DNA from: Variovorax brevis
GTDB taxonomy: Bacteria > Pseudomonadota > Gammaproteobacteria > Burkholderiales > Burkholderiaceae_C
DNA: 64,000 bases
Reading direction: 5' to 3'
Assembly (NCBI RefSeq): GCF_030317105.1
Contig: NZ_JASZYG010000002.1
Span: 310,001-374,000, forward strand
Part shown: one piece after another, positions 27,903 through 39,403 of the stretch
Position numbering within the stretch: the stretch's first letter is position 1
Layout of the letters: every line of letters begins with the position of its first letter
Translations under genes and position numbers: made by a program
Notes under the pieces: model-generated
What the model was told of the DNA's origin: nothing
Database searches by the model: none
Seen by the model: only the letters and a program-made list of their open reading frames with translations

Positions 27903-28400
27903 ATGTCGTCCACTGTTGCTTCGCGCTTTTTCAACCCGGTCGTCCTTTGGGCGGATGTCGCTTCAAAGACCGGTGACATGCTGGTGGCCTCGGGCACAGT
28001 CATTCGAATCCGCACCGACCGCTTGCTGCGCACGGCGCTGCAGCAGCCCAGCCCATCCGATGTCGAAGAGTTCAGCCTGATGGGGCATGAAAAGCTGGCT
28101 GCAGTCAGTGAATCGGGCACGGCGATGGTGAGCCAGCTGCATGCGACGCAGTTCGCGTTGACGCATCGCACGGTGCGTCACTGCCTTCAGGCGGGGGAAG
28201 CGATGTCGTCAATGATGATCAGCACAACGCCGCTGCAAGCGGCAAAGCATGCTCACCGGTTCTTGCGCGCCAACACGCAATCCACAGCGGCCTTGACGCA
28301 ACTTGCCAGCGCCGCAGCGCGGGTCGTGCAGCGCGGGCTCAAGCCATTTCACACCCGGGCGGCATCGAACGCCTTGCGCCTGACCGGCCCGGCTGCCTGA
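27903..28400 (+). CDS. phasin family / polyhydroxyalkanoate granule-associated protein
   Basis: A 165-residue, mostly helical protein of phasin type. The N-terminal WADVASKTGDMLVASGTVI and the following EEFSLMGHEKLAAVSES stretch match Comamonadaceae granule-associated phasins, which coat polyhydroxybutyrate granules. The start is the ATG at 27903; the frame is open 23 codons upstream without similarity. It is monocistronic. Confidence 0.78.
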   Translation: MSSTVASRFFNPVVLWADVASKTGDMLVASGTVIRIRTDRLLRTALQQPSPSDVEEFSLMGHEKLAAVSESGTAMVSQLHATQFALTHRTVRHCLQAGEAMSSMMISTTPLQAAKHAHRFLRANTQSTAALTQLASAAARVVQRGLKPFHTRAASNALRLTGPAA

Positions 28401-28407
28401 ACGGATT

Positions 28408-29589
28408 TCAAGGCGCCCGCACAAGGCGCAGCAAGGTGATTTCCGAGGGCGCGCCAAAGTGCTTGGGCGGGCCCCAGTAACCGGTGCCCCGGCTCACGTA
28501 GATCCACATGTCGTGCAGGCGATGCAGGCCTGCCGTGAACGGCTGCTGCAGCGGCACGAAGAGATTCCAGGGAAAGAATTGCCCGCCATGCGTGTGGCCT
28601 GAAAGCTGGAGCTGGTAACCAGCCTGCGCGGCCGCGATCGCGCTGCGCGGTTGGTGTGCGAGCAGCAGGCGCGTGTGCACTTGCGGCGGCGCGTCGCGAA
28701 CGGCGCCTTCCGGATCGCTGGCTTGCGTCTTGTCGAAGTGCCCGGCGGTGAAGTCCGTCACGCCTGCGACCACCAAAGCACTTTCGTGCACTTCTTCTTC
28801 CGTTTGCGCGCCACGCACATTGCGCGTCTGCAAGACGACGTGCTCGTTGAGCAGCACGTGCAATCCGAGACGCCGCAGCTCATCGATCCACGCCGTGGCA
28901 CCTGCGTAGTACTCGTGGTTGCCCGTGACCACGAAAGTACCGTGCCGTGCCTTCAGTTGCGACAACGGCGCGATGTGCGCCTGAAGTTCGGGCACCGTGC
29001 CATCGACCAGGTCACCGGTGATTGCCACCATGTCGGCGCCGAGCTTGTTGACCGACTTGACGATGCGTTCGATGTAGCCCACCCGAATCGTCGGCCCCAC
29101 GTGGATGTCGCTGAGCTGGGCAATGGTGAAGCCGGCCAGCGAGGTCGGCAGTTTCGGGATCGGAACGTCCACCCGCTTCACGCTCGCGGTTCGACGCGCA
29201 TTCCAGAAACCCACCAGCGACACGACGGCGGCCGCCAATGGCACTGCCACGGCGCTCTGGTCGCGCCACATCTCCCAATCGAGTGCGACCCAGCCCAGCG
29301 ATGAAAGAGTCCACGCACCAAGCAGCGTCAGGTCGCGCACCACCGTGAGGATGAAGAGCGACGAGAACCAGCCCATGCTGATGAGCCCGGTCCACTTGAT
29401 CCACCCCGGCACTTTCCAGCGCGAACCGGAACGTCCCAGGAAAGGCAAGGGCATGGTGACCGCCGACACCAGCAGCGCCAGCGCAAGGAACGGCCACAGC
29501 GGCGTGACATCGGCGAGCGCAGGCAGCACGCGCACGCCGATCAGGACATGCAGCAAGATGATGAAAAACGAGACAGGGAAAAGCGCCAT
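28408..29589 (-). CDS. membrane-anchored metallophosphoesterase (YkuE/YaeI-like)
   Basis: A 393-residue protein. Four hydrophobic segments occupy roughly the first 140 residues. A calcineurin-like phosphoesterase domain follows with all metal-site motifs: LSDIHVG, ITGDLVDG, TGNHEYY and SGHTHGGQFFPWN. Relatives hydrolyse UDP-diacylglucosamine or related phosphodiesters. It converges on the phasin gene with only 7 bases between them. Confidence 0.87.
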   Translation of the reverse strand: MALFPVSFFIILLHVLIGVRVLPALADVTPLWPFLALALLVSAVTMPLPFLGRSGSRWKVPGWIKWTGLISMGWFSSLFILTVVRDLTLLGAWTLSSLGWVALDWEMWRDQSAVAVPLAAAVVSLVGFWNARRTASVKRVDVPIPKLPTSLAGFTIAQLSDIHVGPTIRVGYIERIVKSVNKLGADMVAITGDLVDGTVPELQAHIAPLSQLKARHGTFVVTGNHEYYAGATAWIDELRRLGLHVLLNEHVVLQTRNVRGAQTEEEVHESALVVAGVTDFTAGHFDKTQASDPEGAVRDAPPQVHTRLLLAHQPRSAIAAAQAGYQLQLSGHTHGGQFFPWNLFVPLQQPFTAGLHRLHDMWIYVSRGTGYWGPPKHFGAPSEITLLRLVRAP

Positions 29590-29700
29590 TGAAGATCAGT
29601 ATGCTGCAGCGCAACAGGACGTGCGCTGCGGATACAGGCGCGTGGGTATTGCGAATCAGGAAGGTGAGTCGCTATTGGTTGAATGCAAGGGCCGTGAAGT

Positions 29701-30174
29701 TCATGAACGCGCGCTTTGCATGTCGGTGCCGGCAGGCCACTCGAAAACGGTCCTGGTCGACGTGCCTGCTTGCACGGTGATCTCCTGCTTCATCACCTGG
29801 CCAGCCAGCGTCGCTTCGACGGCGTAGCGCCCTGGCTCCAGTCGGGCAACGAAATAAGGACCGCCCGAGTTCACGTGGTCCAGGAGCACGTTGCCCTTGT
29901 CGTCACGCACCGTGACCTTCACGTCCGCCGCAAAGTCCGCACCCTTCCCATCCTTGATGGCGAATTCGAAAGCGGCTGGCCAGCGAGGCGCCACCGTCTG
30001 CATCAACTGCGCTTCGTCGGCCCCGATGCCACCGCTCATGTACTCGACGCCGTGCGCCATGCGAATCGGCGGGTTGAACACCGCTGCCAACGCGCCACCG
30101 CAAAGCGATCCCCAAAGCACGGCGCTGCACAGCACCACGGCCGTCTTGGGCCGCATCTGAAAAAGCCTGTTCAT
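29701..30174 (-). CDS. exported protein, paralogue A of a tandem pair
   Basis: A 157-residue periplasmic protein with a signal peptide ending near GALA. It shares the pattern NPPIRMA, then EYM-GG-G-DEA, then PRW-A-FEFA with the gene just upstream (30299-30769). The C-terminal half (VKVTVRDDKGNVLLDHV ... YAVEATLAGQ) looks like a small beta-sandwich of the carboxypeptidase-regulatory type. AAGGAACC precedes the ATG. Function unknown. Confidence 0.75.
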   Translation of the reverse strand: MNRLFQMRPKTAVVLCSAVLWGSLCGGALAAVFNPPIRMAHGVEYMSGGIGADEAQLMQTVAPRWPAAFEFAIKDGKGADFAADVKVTVRDDKGNVLLDHVNSGGPYFVARLEPGRYAVEATLAGQVMKQEITVQAGTSTRTVFEWPAGTDMQSARS

Positions 30175-30298
30175 GGTCTGGTTCCTTTCACAAAGTGGTC
30201 GGTGTGGCCCACACGGCCACGGAACCACTTTGAGTGGCCCAACTTAGGCGGGCCTTAATGGAGGCGCTACAGGGCGCCTGAGCGCCCCTGAGGCCGTT

Positions 30299-30769
30299 CT
30301 ATAGCGCCGCCTGGGTCTGGGTAGGCGCGCTGAGGTTCGAGGGCCAGACAAACACTGCCCTGGAAGCCTGGCCGGCGAACACGTGCAGCGGCTGGATCAG
30401 CGTCAGCCCATCGAGCGTGGCTTCGACCACATAGCTGCCGGGGTCCAGCCGCGCCAGCATGTAGGGCGCATCGGCCATCACTTCCATCACGGCATCGCCG
30501 TTGTAGCTGTTGCGCACCCGTACCTTCACACCGGCGGCGGCTGCGCTGCCCTTGTCCTGGTTGACGGCGAACTCCAGCGTGGCGGCCCAGCGTGGCGACA
30601 CCATCTCCATGAAGGCCGCTTCGTCCTTGCCGGTGCCGCCGCACATGTATTCGATGCCTTGGGGCGCCATGCGGATCGGCGGGTTGACCACGGCATGCGC
30701 GCAAGCCATTGCGCCACTGAGCGCCACGGCCAACAACAGGGGCCGCAACAGCGGGGCGTACGTATTCAT
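30299..30769 (-). CDS. exported protein, paralogue B of a tandem pair
   Basis: A 156-residue periplasmic protein with a signal peptide ending near AHA, otherwise parallel to paralogue A in length and motif order (NPPIRMAPQGIEYMCGGTG, then SPRWAATLEFAV). It has one extra Cys in the shared EYMCGG stretch. The two genes point the same way, 124 bases apart, and arose by duplication. Function unknown. Confidence 0.75.
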   Translation of the reverse strand: MNTYAPLLRPLLLAVALSGAMACAHAVVNPPIRMAPQGIEYMCGGTGKDEAAFMEMVSPRWAATLEFAVNQDKGSAAAAGVKVRVRNSYNGDAVMEVMADAPYMLARLDPGSYVVEATLDGLTLIQPLHVFAGQASRAVFVWPSNLSAPTQTQAAL

Positions 30770-31070
30770 CACTTGGAAACCTCTGGCGGCAGGAATTGGG
30801 GGTTCAACTGCCAAGCAAGACTCGGGCTCGGTTCGCCTCAGTCCGCGCAAACCCTTGTGTCTTTGATGACAGTTGATTCGGGCAGGACACGATTTGTAGC
30901 CTGGCGGTCGCGATTTGCTTGAGAGGAGAAACCCGTGACGCGAAGGCGCACTCTCTGAATGTCAGCGCCTGCTTGCGCAGCTCATGTCGTCCCGACCGGA
31001 CCGCCATGCGTGGCACTCCACCTACATCGCTGGCGAGGGGCTGTGTCTATGAAAGAGGTTTCGACTTTGA

Positions 31071-31364
31071 ATGGAGCAACTCGACATGGACGCACTGGCA
31101 ACAACGATTCAAAAACTCAAGGACGCCGATGCGCGCCGCCCTGACTTTCCGGGGGAGCACCTGGCGGTGCTGGGCGCGGGGTTGGCGCTGCTCCTGGCCT
31201 CTGGCCGCAGCCGTTCTTTTCTCAAGCGCACCTTGGCCGGCGCGGCCGGCGGCGCACTGATCGGCCGCGCGGCAACGGGAACGGGTGGTTTGACGCGACT
31301 GATGCGTGTGCTCAACGCATCGCCACGCGTGCAAATGATCGCGCGCCGCCTGGCGCCGAAGTAA
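31071..31364 (+). CDS. small hypothetical protein with a hydrophobic centre
   Basis: A 97-residue protein: a charged N-terminal helix, a hydrophobic, Gly/Ala-rich middle (AVLGAGLALLLASG and AGAAGGALIG), and a basic tail. A second ATG at 31086 has GGAGC 8 bases upstream and may be the real start. It is the last intact gene before the origin-like region. Confidence 0.6.
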   Translation: MEQLDMDALATTIQKLKDADARRPDFPGEHLAVLGAGLALLLASGRSRSFLKRTLAGAAGGALIGRAATGTGGLTRLMRVLNASPRVQMIARRLAPK

Positions 31365-31470
31365 TCCCGAAAACTGGAACGCATCCAGTAGTGCTCACCG
31401 CGGGTCGCGCTGCGACCCAGGTGTTGTGGCTTTTCCAGGAACACAAATCTCTGCGGCGGGCGCGTGTGTT

Positions 31471-31710
31471 CTTGCTATCTCTTCTTATTCTTCTTATTTA
31501 AATTAGTAGTAGTAGTAAGGGCCGCGCTTTTCTGTGGATAGCGGCGTTTTCTTGTTTGAGATCAAGCACTTGCGGCACCTTGACCACTGTGGGTGCCCCC
31601 GCTTCGGTGGTGTCACGCCAAAGCGAACAACATCGAGCTCGCGCTCGGCCCTGTGGACAACAGGGTGCTTGTGCAAAAACTGTCCCCAGAGTTGTGCTTT
31701 GACAGGGGGA
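31471..31710 (+). other. origin-like module A (AT-rich, DnaA-trios, GC cluster, DnaA boxes)
   Basis: In order: a T/A-rich stretch (31471-31503); five DnaA-trio-like triplets TAG-TAG-TAG-TAG-TAA (31504-31518); a GC cluster GGGCCGCGC (31519-31527); and a DnaA box TGTGGATAG (31533-31541, 8 of 9). A second box, TGTGGACAA, is at 31652-31660, and TTGTTCACA (7 of 9) follows at 31829. This is the layout of a bacterial basal unwinding element. A diverged copy lies at 36525-36770. The rest of the gap to about 32030 shows no gene. Confidence 0.65.
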
Positions 31711-32037
31711 GAAACAGCCGTTAAAGGGGCGGGAAGGTTCGTGAACGATGCTGCCCAGAGATTAAGCAGACTGTTGAAATACCTTATGAATCAATGACTT
31801 GCGGTGGCCTTACACAGTAGTCCTAGAGTTGTTCACAGGGTTGCTCAAGGTTTGTGGGGAGAAGGTTGTGACGGCGTCATGACACGGTGCGGGCTGGGAA
31901 AAACTTGTCCCAGTGGTGTTGATGTGCGAACGCGCGTGCTCCTGCCCGTCACACGGCCCCATCCGAAGCTCGAAAAATTCACGACTGATGACGTTCCAGG
32001 CACTCATTCATCCTGAGAACAAGCTTGGCGCACGCAA

Positions 32038-32585
32038 TACGTTCCGCCACCGCCCGAGGCGCTGCCCGGTCTCATGGACGGCTTCATGCAGATGGCCAAC
32101 GCCAGGGACAACCGCCGCTCATGAAGGCGGCGCTGGCGAGCTTCGGGTTTGTGTTCCTGCAGCCCTTTGTTGACGGCAATGGGCGGCTCTCCAGGCTGCT
32201 GGCGCATCAAAGCCTGAACTACACCGGGGCGCTGCCCGGCGATCCTGCCCTTGTCAGTCGTTATGAAGAAGGACGAAAAGGGCTACCTGCAGGCCCTGGA
32301 AGCCTTCAGCAAGCCTGCGCGCTCACTCTCGGACGTCACACGTACATCGATGGATCTCAATTCGACTTCCAGTTCAGGTCGTCGTCCTCTACGCGAATTG
32401 GGCGGGCCAGACCGCGGCCCAGTTCATCACGTCATGCGCGGAGTCCGCCCTGGAGCAGACGCTGCTCCAGGAGACCGCGTCTTTGCAGGCCTGTGACCAA
32501 GCCTTCGAGAAGATCGATTCCGCTCCCGAACAAGGTCGAGGCAGTCACGAAGTGGACCGGGAAGCTCCATGGCTGGGCGGCCTGA
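32038..32585 (+). pseudogene. Fic-family protein, frameshifted remnant
   Basis: Pieces of one Fic-domain protein appear in succession but in different frames. YVPPPPEALPGLMDGFM comes first (from 32038). Then come FVFLQPFVDGNGRLSRLLAH (about 32148-32206), VVMKKDEKGYLQALEAFSK (from about 32257), TYIDGSQFDFQF (about 32341), and WAGQTAAQFITSCAES (about 32400). At least four frame changes break the gene. In the Fic core (HPFxDGNGRxxR) the catalytic His is replaced by Gln. It lies between origin-like module A and gyrB; the 5' part is missing. Confidence 0.72.
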
Positions 32586-32609
32586 CGCCCAGCTTTGAAG
32601 CATCATCCT

Positions 32610-35237
<2,628 letters not shown>

Positions 35238-35404
35238 TCAACCTCTCTCGGAAACCTGTGAGGGCACCGTCGTTTCGTCTTCATCTCAAGAACACCGCAT
35301 TCGGGCATCGCCTGCGTGCGGTGGTTTGCCCCTCAAGGCAAGGGGCTGGGGCTGCCATTCGTTGGCCCTGCCCCGGTGGTGCGCTCAGTCCTGTCGCCCT
35401 GGCC

Positions 35405-36523
35405 CTAGATGCGCATCGGCATCACGACGTACTTGAACGACGTGTTCTCGGGAATCGTCAGCAGCGCCGAGCTGTTGGAATCAGCCAGGTCGATGCGGAC
35501 CATGTCCTGGCTCATGTTCGCCAGCGCGTCGATGAGGTAGGTCACGTTGAAGCCGATCTCGATCGAATCGCCACCGTAGTCGATGTCGAGTTCGTCCTGC
35601 GCTTCTTCCTGCTCGGCGTTGTTCGACGCGATGCGCAGCGTGCCCGGATCGATGTTGAGCCGCACGCCCTTGAACTTCTCGCTCGTCAGGATGGCGGTGC
35701 GTTGCAGGCTGGCCAGCAAGGGCGCGCGCCCGAGCGTGATGCTGTTCTTGTGGCCCTTGGGAATCACGCGGTTGTAGTCGGGGAACTTGCCTTCGACCAG
35801 CTTGGTGACGAACTCCATGCCGCCAAAGCTGAACTTGGCCTGGTTGTTCGCAAACTGCATTTCGATGACGGGCTGGTCTTCGCCGCCGGCATCGCTCAGC
35901 AGGCGCTGCATTTCCAGCACCGTCTTTCGCGGCAGGATGACTTCCTGGCGCGGCACTTCCACGTCGAGAATGGCGGAGGCAAAGGCCAGGCGGTGGCCGT
36001 CAGTGGCCACCAGGCTCAACTGCTTGCCTTCGGCCACGAACAGGATGCCGTTGAGGTAGTAGCGAATGTCGTGCACCGCCATCGCAAAGGACACCTGGCT
36101 CAGCAGGTCCTTGAGCGTCTTTTGCGGAACGCTGAACACCGGGCCAAAGTTGGCCGATTCCTGCACCAGCGGAAAGTCTTCGGCCGGCAGGCTTTGCAGG
36201 GTGAAGCGGCTCTTGCCGCCCTTGAGCACCAGCTTGTTCTGGCTGGATTCGAGGCTGACCGTCTGATCGGCAGGCATCGTGCGCAGGATGTCGATGAGCT
36301 TGCGCGCGCCGACCGTGGTCGTGAACGCACCTTCGTCGCCACCCAGTTCCGCCGTCGTGCGGATCTGGATTTCCAGGTCGCTCGTCGTGAGCTGGATCTG
36401 ACCACCCGCCTTGCGGATCAGGACGTTCGCAAGGATCGGGAGCGTGTGCCGACGCTCGACGATTCCGGACACCGATTGCAGCGCTGCGAGGACTTTGTCT
36501 TGTGTTGCCTTCAAAACGATCAT
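35405..36523 (-). CDS. dnaN: DNA polymerase III subunit beta (sliding clamp)
   Basis: A 372-residue clamp that begins MIVLKATQDKVLAALQSVSG and ends with the typical YVVMPMRI. The three repeated clamp domains are of full length. It encircles DNA and tethers polymerase III and other partners. The 273-base gap between dnaA and dnaN upstream of it carries origin-like module B. Confidence 0.97.
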   Translation of the reverse strand: MIVLKATQDKVLAALQSVSGIVERRHTLPILANVLIRKAGGQIQLTTSDLEIQIRTTAELGGDEGAFTTTVGARKLIDILRTMPADQTVSLESSQNKLVLKGGKSRFTLQSLPAEDFPLVQESANFGPVFSVPQKTLKDLLSQVSFAMAVHDIRYYLNGILFVAEGKQLSLVATDGHRLAFASAILDVEVPRQEVILPRKTVLEMQRLLSDAGGEDQPVIEMQFANNQAKFSFGGMEFVTKLVEGKFPDYNRVIPKGHKNSITLGRAPLLASLQRTAILTSEKFKGVRLNIDPGTLRIASNNAEQEEAQDELDIDYGGDSIEIGFNVTYLIDALANMSQDMVRIDLADSNSSALLTIPENTSFKYVVMPMRI

Positions 36524-36524
36524 T

Positions 36525-36770
36525 GGTCTTACCTCTTATTTATTTCTTTGATTCAATTTAATAGCAGTAGATAAGGGTGGCACCCATCTGTGGAAAGGGA
36601 CACTTTTCCCGGATGTGACAAGCACTTGGCGCATTCGCATGGCTGTGGGTACCCGTGCTTTCGAGCTGTCGCGAAAAATTGGACAAGTCGATGCGCGGCA
36701 CGATCCATGTGGACAAGCCAGGGCTTTCGGCAAAACGATCCCCAGAGTTGTCCTTTGACAATTTGGAGTA
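36525..36770 (+). other. origin-like module B in the dnaA-dnaN gap
   Basis: A diverged direct copy of module A (31471-31710). It has an AT-rich stretch (36525-36558), then triplets TAA-TAG-CAG-TAG (36559-36570, one broken), and a weak DnaA box TGTGGAAAG (36589-36597). The shared landmarks CAAGCACTTG (36619) and TGTGGGT (36644) follow, then box TGTGGACAA (36709-36717), then CCCCAGAGTTGT (36741). Offsets from the triplets agree with module A to within one or two bases. It also holds the dnaN upstream region. Confidence 0.65.
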
Positions 36771-36796
36771 CGTGTGCGCGGTCATGGTGCCTGTTT

Positions 36797-38182
36797 TTAA
36801 CCCTTGAGCGTCTGCTCGAGCACGTGCAGTTGCTGGTTGAGTTCGGTGAGCTGCTGGCGCTCGCCGGAGATCTTGCGGACGGCGTGCAGCACGGTGGTGT
36901 GGTCGCGTCCGCCGAAGAGCTCGCCAATTTCCGGCAGGCTCTTTTGCGTGAGTTCCTTGGCCAGGTACATCGCGATCTGCCGCGGCCGCGCAATCGACGC
37001 CGGCCGCTTCTTCGAATACATGTCGGCGACCTTGATCTTGTAGTAGTCGGCGACGGTCTTCTGGATGTTCTCCACCGAGATCTGGCGGTTTTGAATGGAC
37101 AGCAGGTCGCGCAGCGCCTCGCGGGCCAGCACGATCGAGATCTCTTTCTGGTTGAAGCGCGAATACGCCAGGATCTTGCGCAGCGCACCTTCGAGCTCAC
37201 GCACGTTGGAGCGCACGTTCTTGGCCACGAAGAAAGCGACTTCTTCGGGCATTTCGGTGCCTTCGGCACGCGCCTTGTTGATCAGGATCGCCACCCGCAT
37301 TTCGAGCTCGGGCGGCTCGATGGCCACTGTCAGGCCCGAATCGAAGCGCGACACGAGCCGCTCGTGGATGTCCGCCAGACCCTTGGGATAGGTGTCGCTG
37401 GTCATCACGATGTGCGACTTCTTGGCGAGCAGGGCTTCGAAGGCGTTGAAGAATTCTTCTTGCGTCCGATCCTTGTTGGCGAAGAACTGCACGTCGTCGA
37501 TCAGCAGCAGATCGAGCGAGTGGTAGCGTTCCTTGAACTCATCGAAAGTCTTGCGCTGATAGGCCTTGACCACATCCGAAACGAATTGCTCCGCGTGGAT
37601 GTAGAGAACTTTGGAGTCGGGCCGGTCAGCTAACAATCGGTTACCAACTGCATGCATCAAGTGGGTCTTGCCCAAACCGACGCCGCCGTAGATGAACAGC
37701 GGGTTGTAGAGGTGCCCCGGCATGCCCGCCACGTGCATGGCTGCGGCACGTGCCATGCGGTTGGCGGTACCTTCCACGAGGTTGTCGAAGGTGAGTCCGG
37801 AATTGAGGCGATTCTTGAAGCCGGCGGCTGCGGGTTCCTCGCCCATGCCCACGACGTCACGCGGCACATCAGTTTCAGCCAGCGCTGCAACGGGTGCAGG
37901 CCGCACGGGCGCTTCACGCGGAGCGAGCGCTAACTCAATGGCCACGGGCTGGCCATAAAGCTTCTCCGCCATGGAGGCAATCTTGCCGGCGTATTGGGCG
38001 CGAATCCAGTCGAGCTTGAAGCGGTTTGCGACGAAAACCGTGACGCGTGAGAGGTCGTCCGCGACCTGTGCGGTCAGCGGTTTGATCCAGGTGTTGAACT
38101 GCTGTTCGGACAGCTCCTGGGCGAGCTGGTCGACGCAGGCCTGCCAGAGGCTGTCGCCGATGCCGTCAGAGGGCATGAGCAC
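36797..38182 (-). CDS. dnaA: chromosomal replication initiator protein DnaA
   Basis: A 461-residue initiator. Domain I ([25 protein letters not shown]) is followed by a short variable linker. The AAA+ domain has Walker [16 protein letters not shown] and Walker [11 protein letters not shown]. The DNA-binding domain IV carries the signature [16 protein letters not shown]. It binds DnaA boxes to open the origin. The longest frame starts at GTG (38182); an ATG two codons later (38176) is equally possible. A perfect DnaA box upstream suggests autoregulation. Confidence 0.97.
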   Translation of the reverse strand: MLMPSDGIGDSLWQACVDQLAQELSEQQFNTWIKPLTAQVADDLSRVTVFVANRFKLDWIRAQYAGKIASMAEKLYGQPVAIELALAPREAPVRPAPVAALAETDVPRDVVGMGEEPAAAGFKNRLNSGLTFDNLVEGTANRMARAAAMHVAGMPGHLYNPLFIYGGVGLGKTHLMHAVGNRLLADRPDSKVLYIHAEQFVSDVVKAYQRKTFDEFKERYHSLDLLLIDDVQFFANKDRTQEEFFNAFEALLAKKSHIVMTSDTYPKGLADIHERLVSRFDSGLTVAIEPPELEMRVAILINKARAEGTEMPEEVAFFVAKNVRSNVRELEGALRKILAYSRFNQKEISIVLAREALRDLLSIQNRQISVENIQKTVADYYKIKVADMYSKKRPASIARPRQIAMYLAKELTQKSLPEIGELFGGRDHTTVLHAVRKISGERQQLTELNQQLHVLEQTLKG

Positions 38183-38224
38183 GTCGAAGCTGGGTTTGTC
38201 CCTCGGTCATTGTCGTTCTTTGTT

Positions 38225-38283
38225 TGTGGATAGTTGCTCGCGCAATGCGGCCTGCATTCTAACTTGTCAAAACCTTATCCACA
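38225..38283 (-). promoter_or_regulatory. dnaA upstream region with two DnaA boxes
   Basis: A perfect DnaA box, TTATCCACA (38275-38283), and a near-perfect one, TGTGGATAG (38225-38233), flank a -10-like TAGAAT read on the minus strand (38256-38261). This fits DnaA control of its own promoter and may be part of the origin. Confidence 0.6.
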
Positions 38284-38326
38284 CCGTCTGGAGGTGGGGG
38301 CAAAGGCCGCCTGAATCAGTGCGGAA

Positions 38327-38355
38327 TTGTCTGCCATCCAAATGTTTGCGATAAT
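38327..38355 (+). promoter_or_regulatory. sigma-70 promoter of the rpmH operon
   Basis: -35 TTGTCT (38327-38332), a 17-base spacer, and -10 GATAAT (38350-38355). It drives rpmH-rnpA-yidD-yidC with a 5' leader of about 120 bases. Confidence 0.6.
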
Positions 38356-38481
38356 CGCGGGTTTCCCTGAAAACCTCATTGTGTTGTTTCGGGGGCATGC
38401 ATCAGTTGGCATCGGGAGGACATCGGGTTCGCCCCTCGCCAACCTCAAGAACTCCCCCAGGGAATCAGAGGAACTTCAATC

Positions 38482-38616
38482 ATGAAACGCACCTACCAAG
38501 CATCCAAAGTCCGCCGCGCCCGTACCCACGGTTTTCTGGTTCGCATGAAGACCCGTGGCGGCCGCGCCGTCATCAACGCTCGCCGCGCCAAGGGCCGCAA
38601 GCGTCTGGCTGTCTGA
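38482..38616 (+). CDS. rpmH: 50S ribosomal protein L34
   Basis: A 44-residue, highly basic protein, [18 protein letters not shown] to KGRKRLAV, nearly identical to L34 across proteobacteria. AGAGGAAC lies before the ATG. It is the first gene of the conserved rpmH-rnpA-yidD-yidC-mnmE cluster, divergent from dnaA. Confidence 0.97.
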   Translation: MKRTYQASKVRRARTHGFLVRMKTRGGRAVINARRAKGRKRLAV

Positions 38617-38714
38617 CGGTTTTCCGTCAGGAGCATTCCCCGGATCGACGAGCCAACGACATCGACACTGGCCCTTCGCCAGCCTCGTTGGCCCCCGTCT
38701 TGCGCCAGGAATCC

Positions 38715-39119
38715 ATGCAGCGGCTCAAAACCCGCGCGCAATTCCAGGCAGCACTCGCAGGTTCCACCGTGGCCCGCACCACCCACTTCGCATTGCACCG
38801 TTGTGCAATCGACGGGGCGGTCAATGCCAACCAGGTTCCGCTGTTCGACACGCCGGTTGTCTGGCTGGGCGCCATGGTGCCCAAACGCTGGGCCCGTCGT
38901 GCAGTTACGCGCAACGCCATCAAGCGTCAGATCCATAACGTGAGTTCCGCTTTCGAAGCCGCACTGCCGCAGGCCGCCCACGTGGTCCGGCTGCGCGCTG
39001 CCTTTGATCGCAAGGAATTCGTGAGCGCAAGCTCCGACAAGCTCAAGTCAGCCGTTCGCGCTGAACTGCAGCAACTGTTCGAACGTTCGCTTCAAAGCGC
39101 CAAACAGGTGCGCGCATGA
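38715..39119 (+). CDS. rnpA: ribonuclease P protein component
   Basis: A 134-residue basic protein starting MQRLKTRAQFQAALAG. It carries the RNase P protein signature with the conserved KRWARRAVTRNAIKRQI helix, which binds the RNA subunit during tRNA 5' processing. I use the ATG at 38715; the frame is open upstream across rpmH but without similarity. Its stop overlaps yidD (ATGA). Confidence 0.94.
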   Translation: MQRLKTRAQFQAALAGSTVARTTHFALHRCAIDGAVNANQVPLFDTPVVWLGAMVPKRWARRAVTRNAIKRQIHNVSSAFEAALPQAAHVVRLRAAFDRKEFVSASSDKLKSAVRAELQQLFERSLQSAKQVRA

Positions 39120-39403
39120 TCGCGCGCGCCCTCATCGCACTGGTCAAAGGCTATCGGCTCCTGCTGAGCCCATGGCTCGGCTCGGCCTGCCGTTTCGAGC
39201 CCACGTGTTCGGTCTATTCGATCCAGGCGCTCCAGGAACACGGCGCCGCCACGGGCAGCTATCTCACGCTCAAGCGGCTGGCGCGTTGCCAGCCCTGGTG
39301 CGAGGGCGGCCACGACCCCGTTCCCCCGAAGGCACAGCGCGCAGGCGGCAAGCCGGGCGCGCTGTTCTCCTTTCTCTCTTCCGACAAGAAGTCTTCTCCA
39401 TGA
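39116..39403 (+). CDS. yidD: membrane protein insertion efficiency factor YidD
   Basis: A 95-residue protein with the YidD pattern ALVKGYRLLLSPWLGSACRF, PTCSVYSIQALQEHG and CQPWCEGGHDPVP. The conserved cysteines are all present. It helps YidC-dependent membrane insertion. It overlaps rnpA at its start and yidC at its end. Confidence 0.94.
   Translation: MIARALIALVKGYRLLLSPWLGSACRFEPTCSVYSIQALQEHGAATGSYLTLKRLARCQPWCEGGHDPVPPKAQRAGGKPGALFSFLSSDKKSSP

Noticed and set aside
31534..31797. An 87-codon open frame across origin-like module A
   Set aside because: It has no similarity to known proteins, no ribosome binding site, and covers DnaA boxes; treated as non-coding.
32025..32585. The 186-codon open frame as an intact Fic protein
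   Set aside because: Conserved Fic segments lie in other frames before and after it, so the long frame is chance continuation within a pseudogene.
35328..35346. GCCCCT / AGGGGC hairpin in the gyrB-dnaN gap
   Set aside because: Only six base pairs and no T-run in either direction; not supportable as a terminator.
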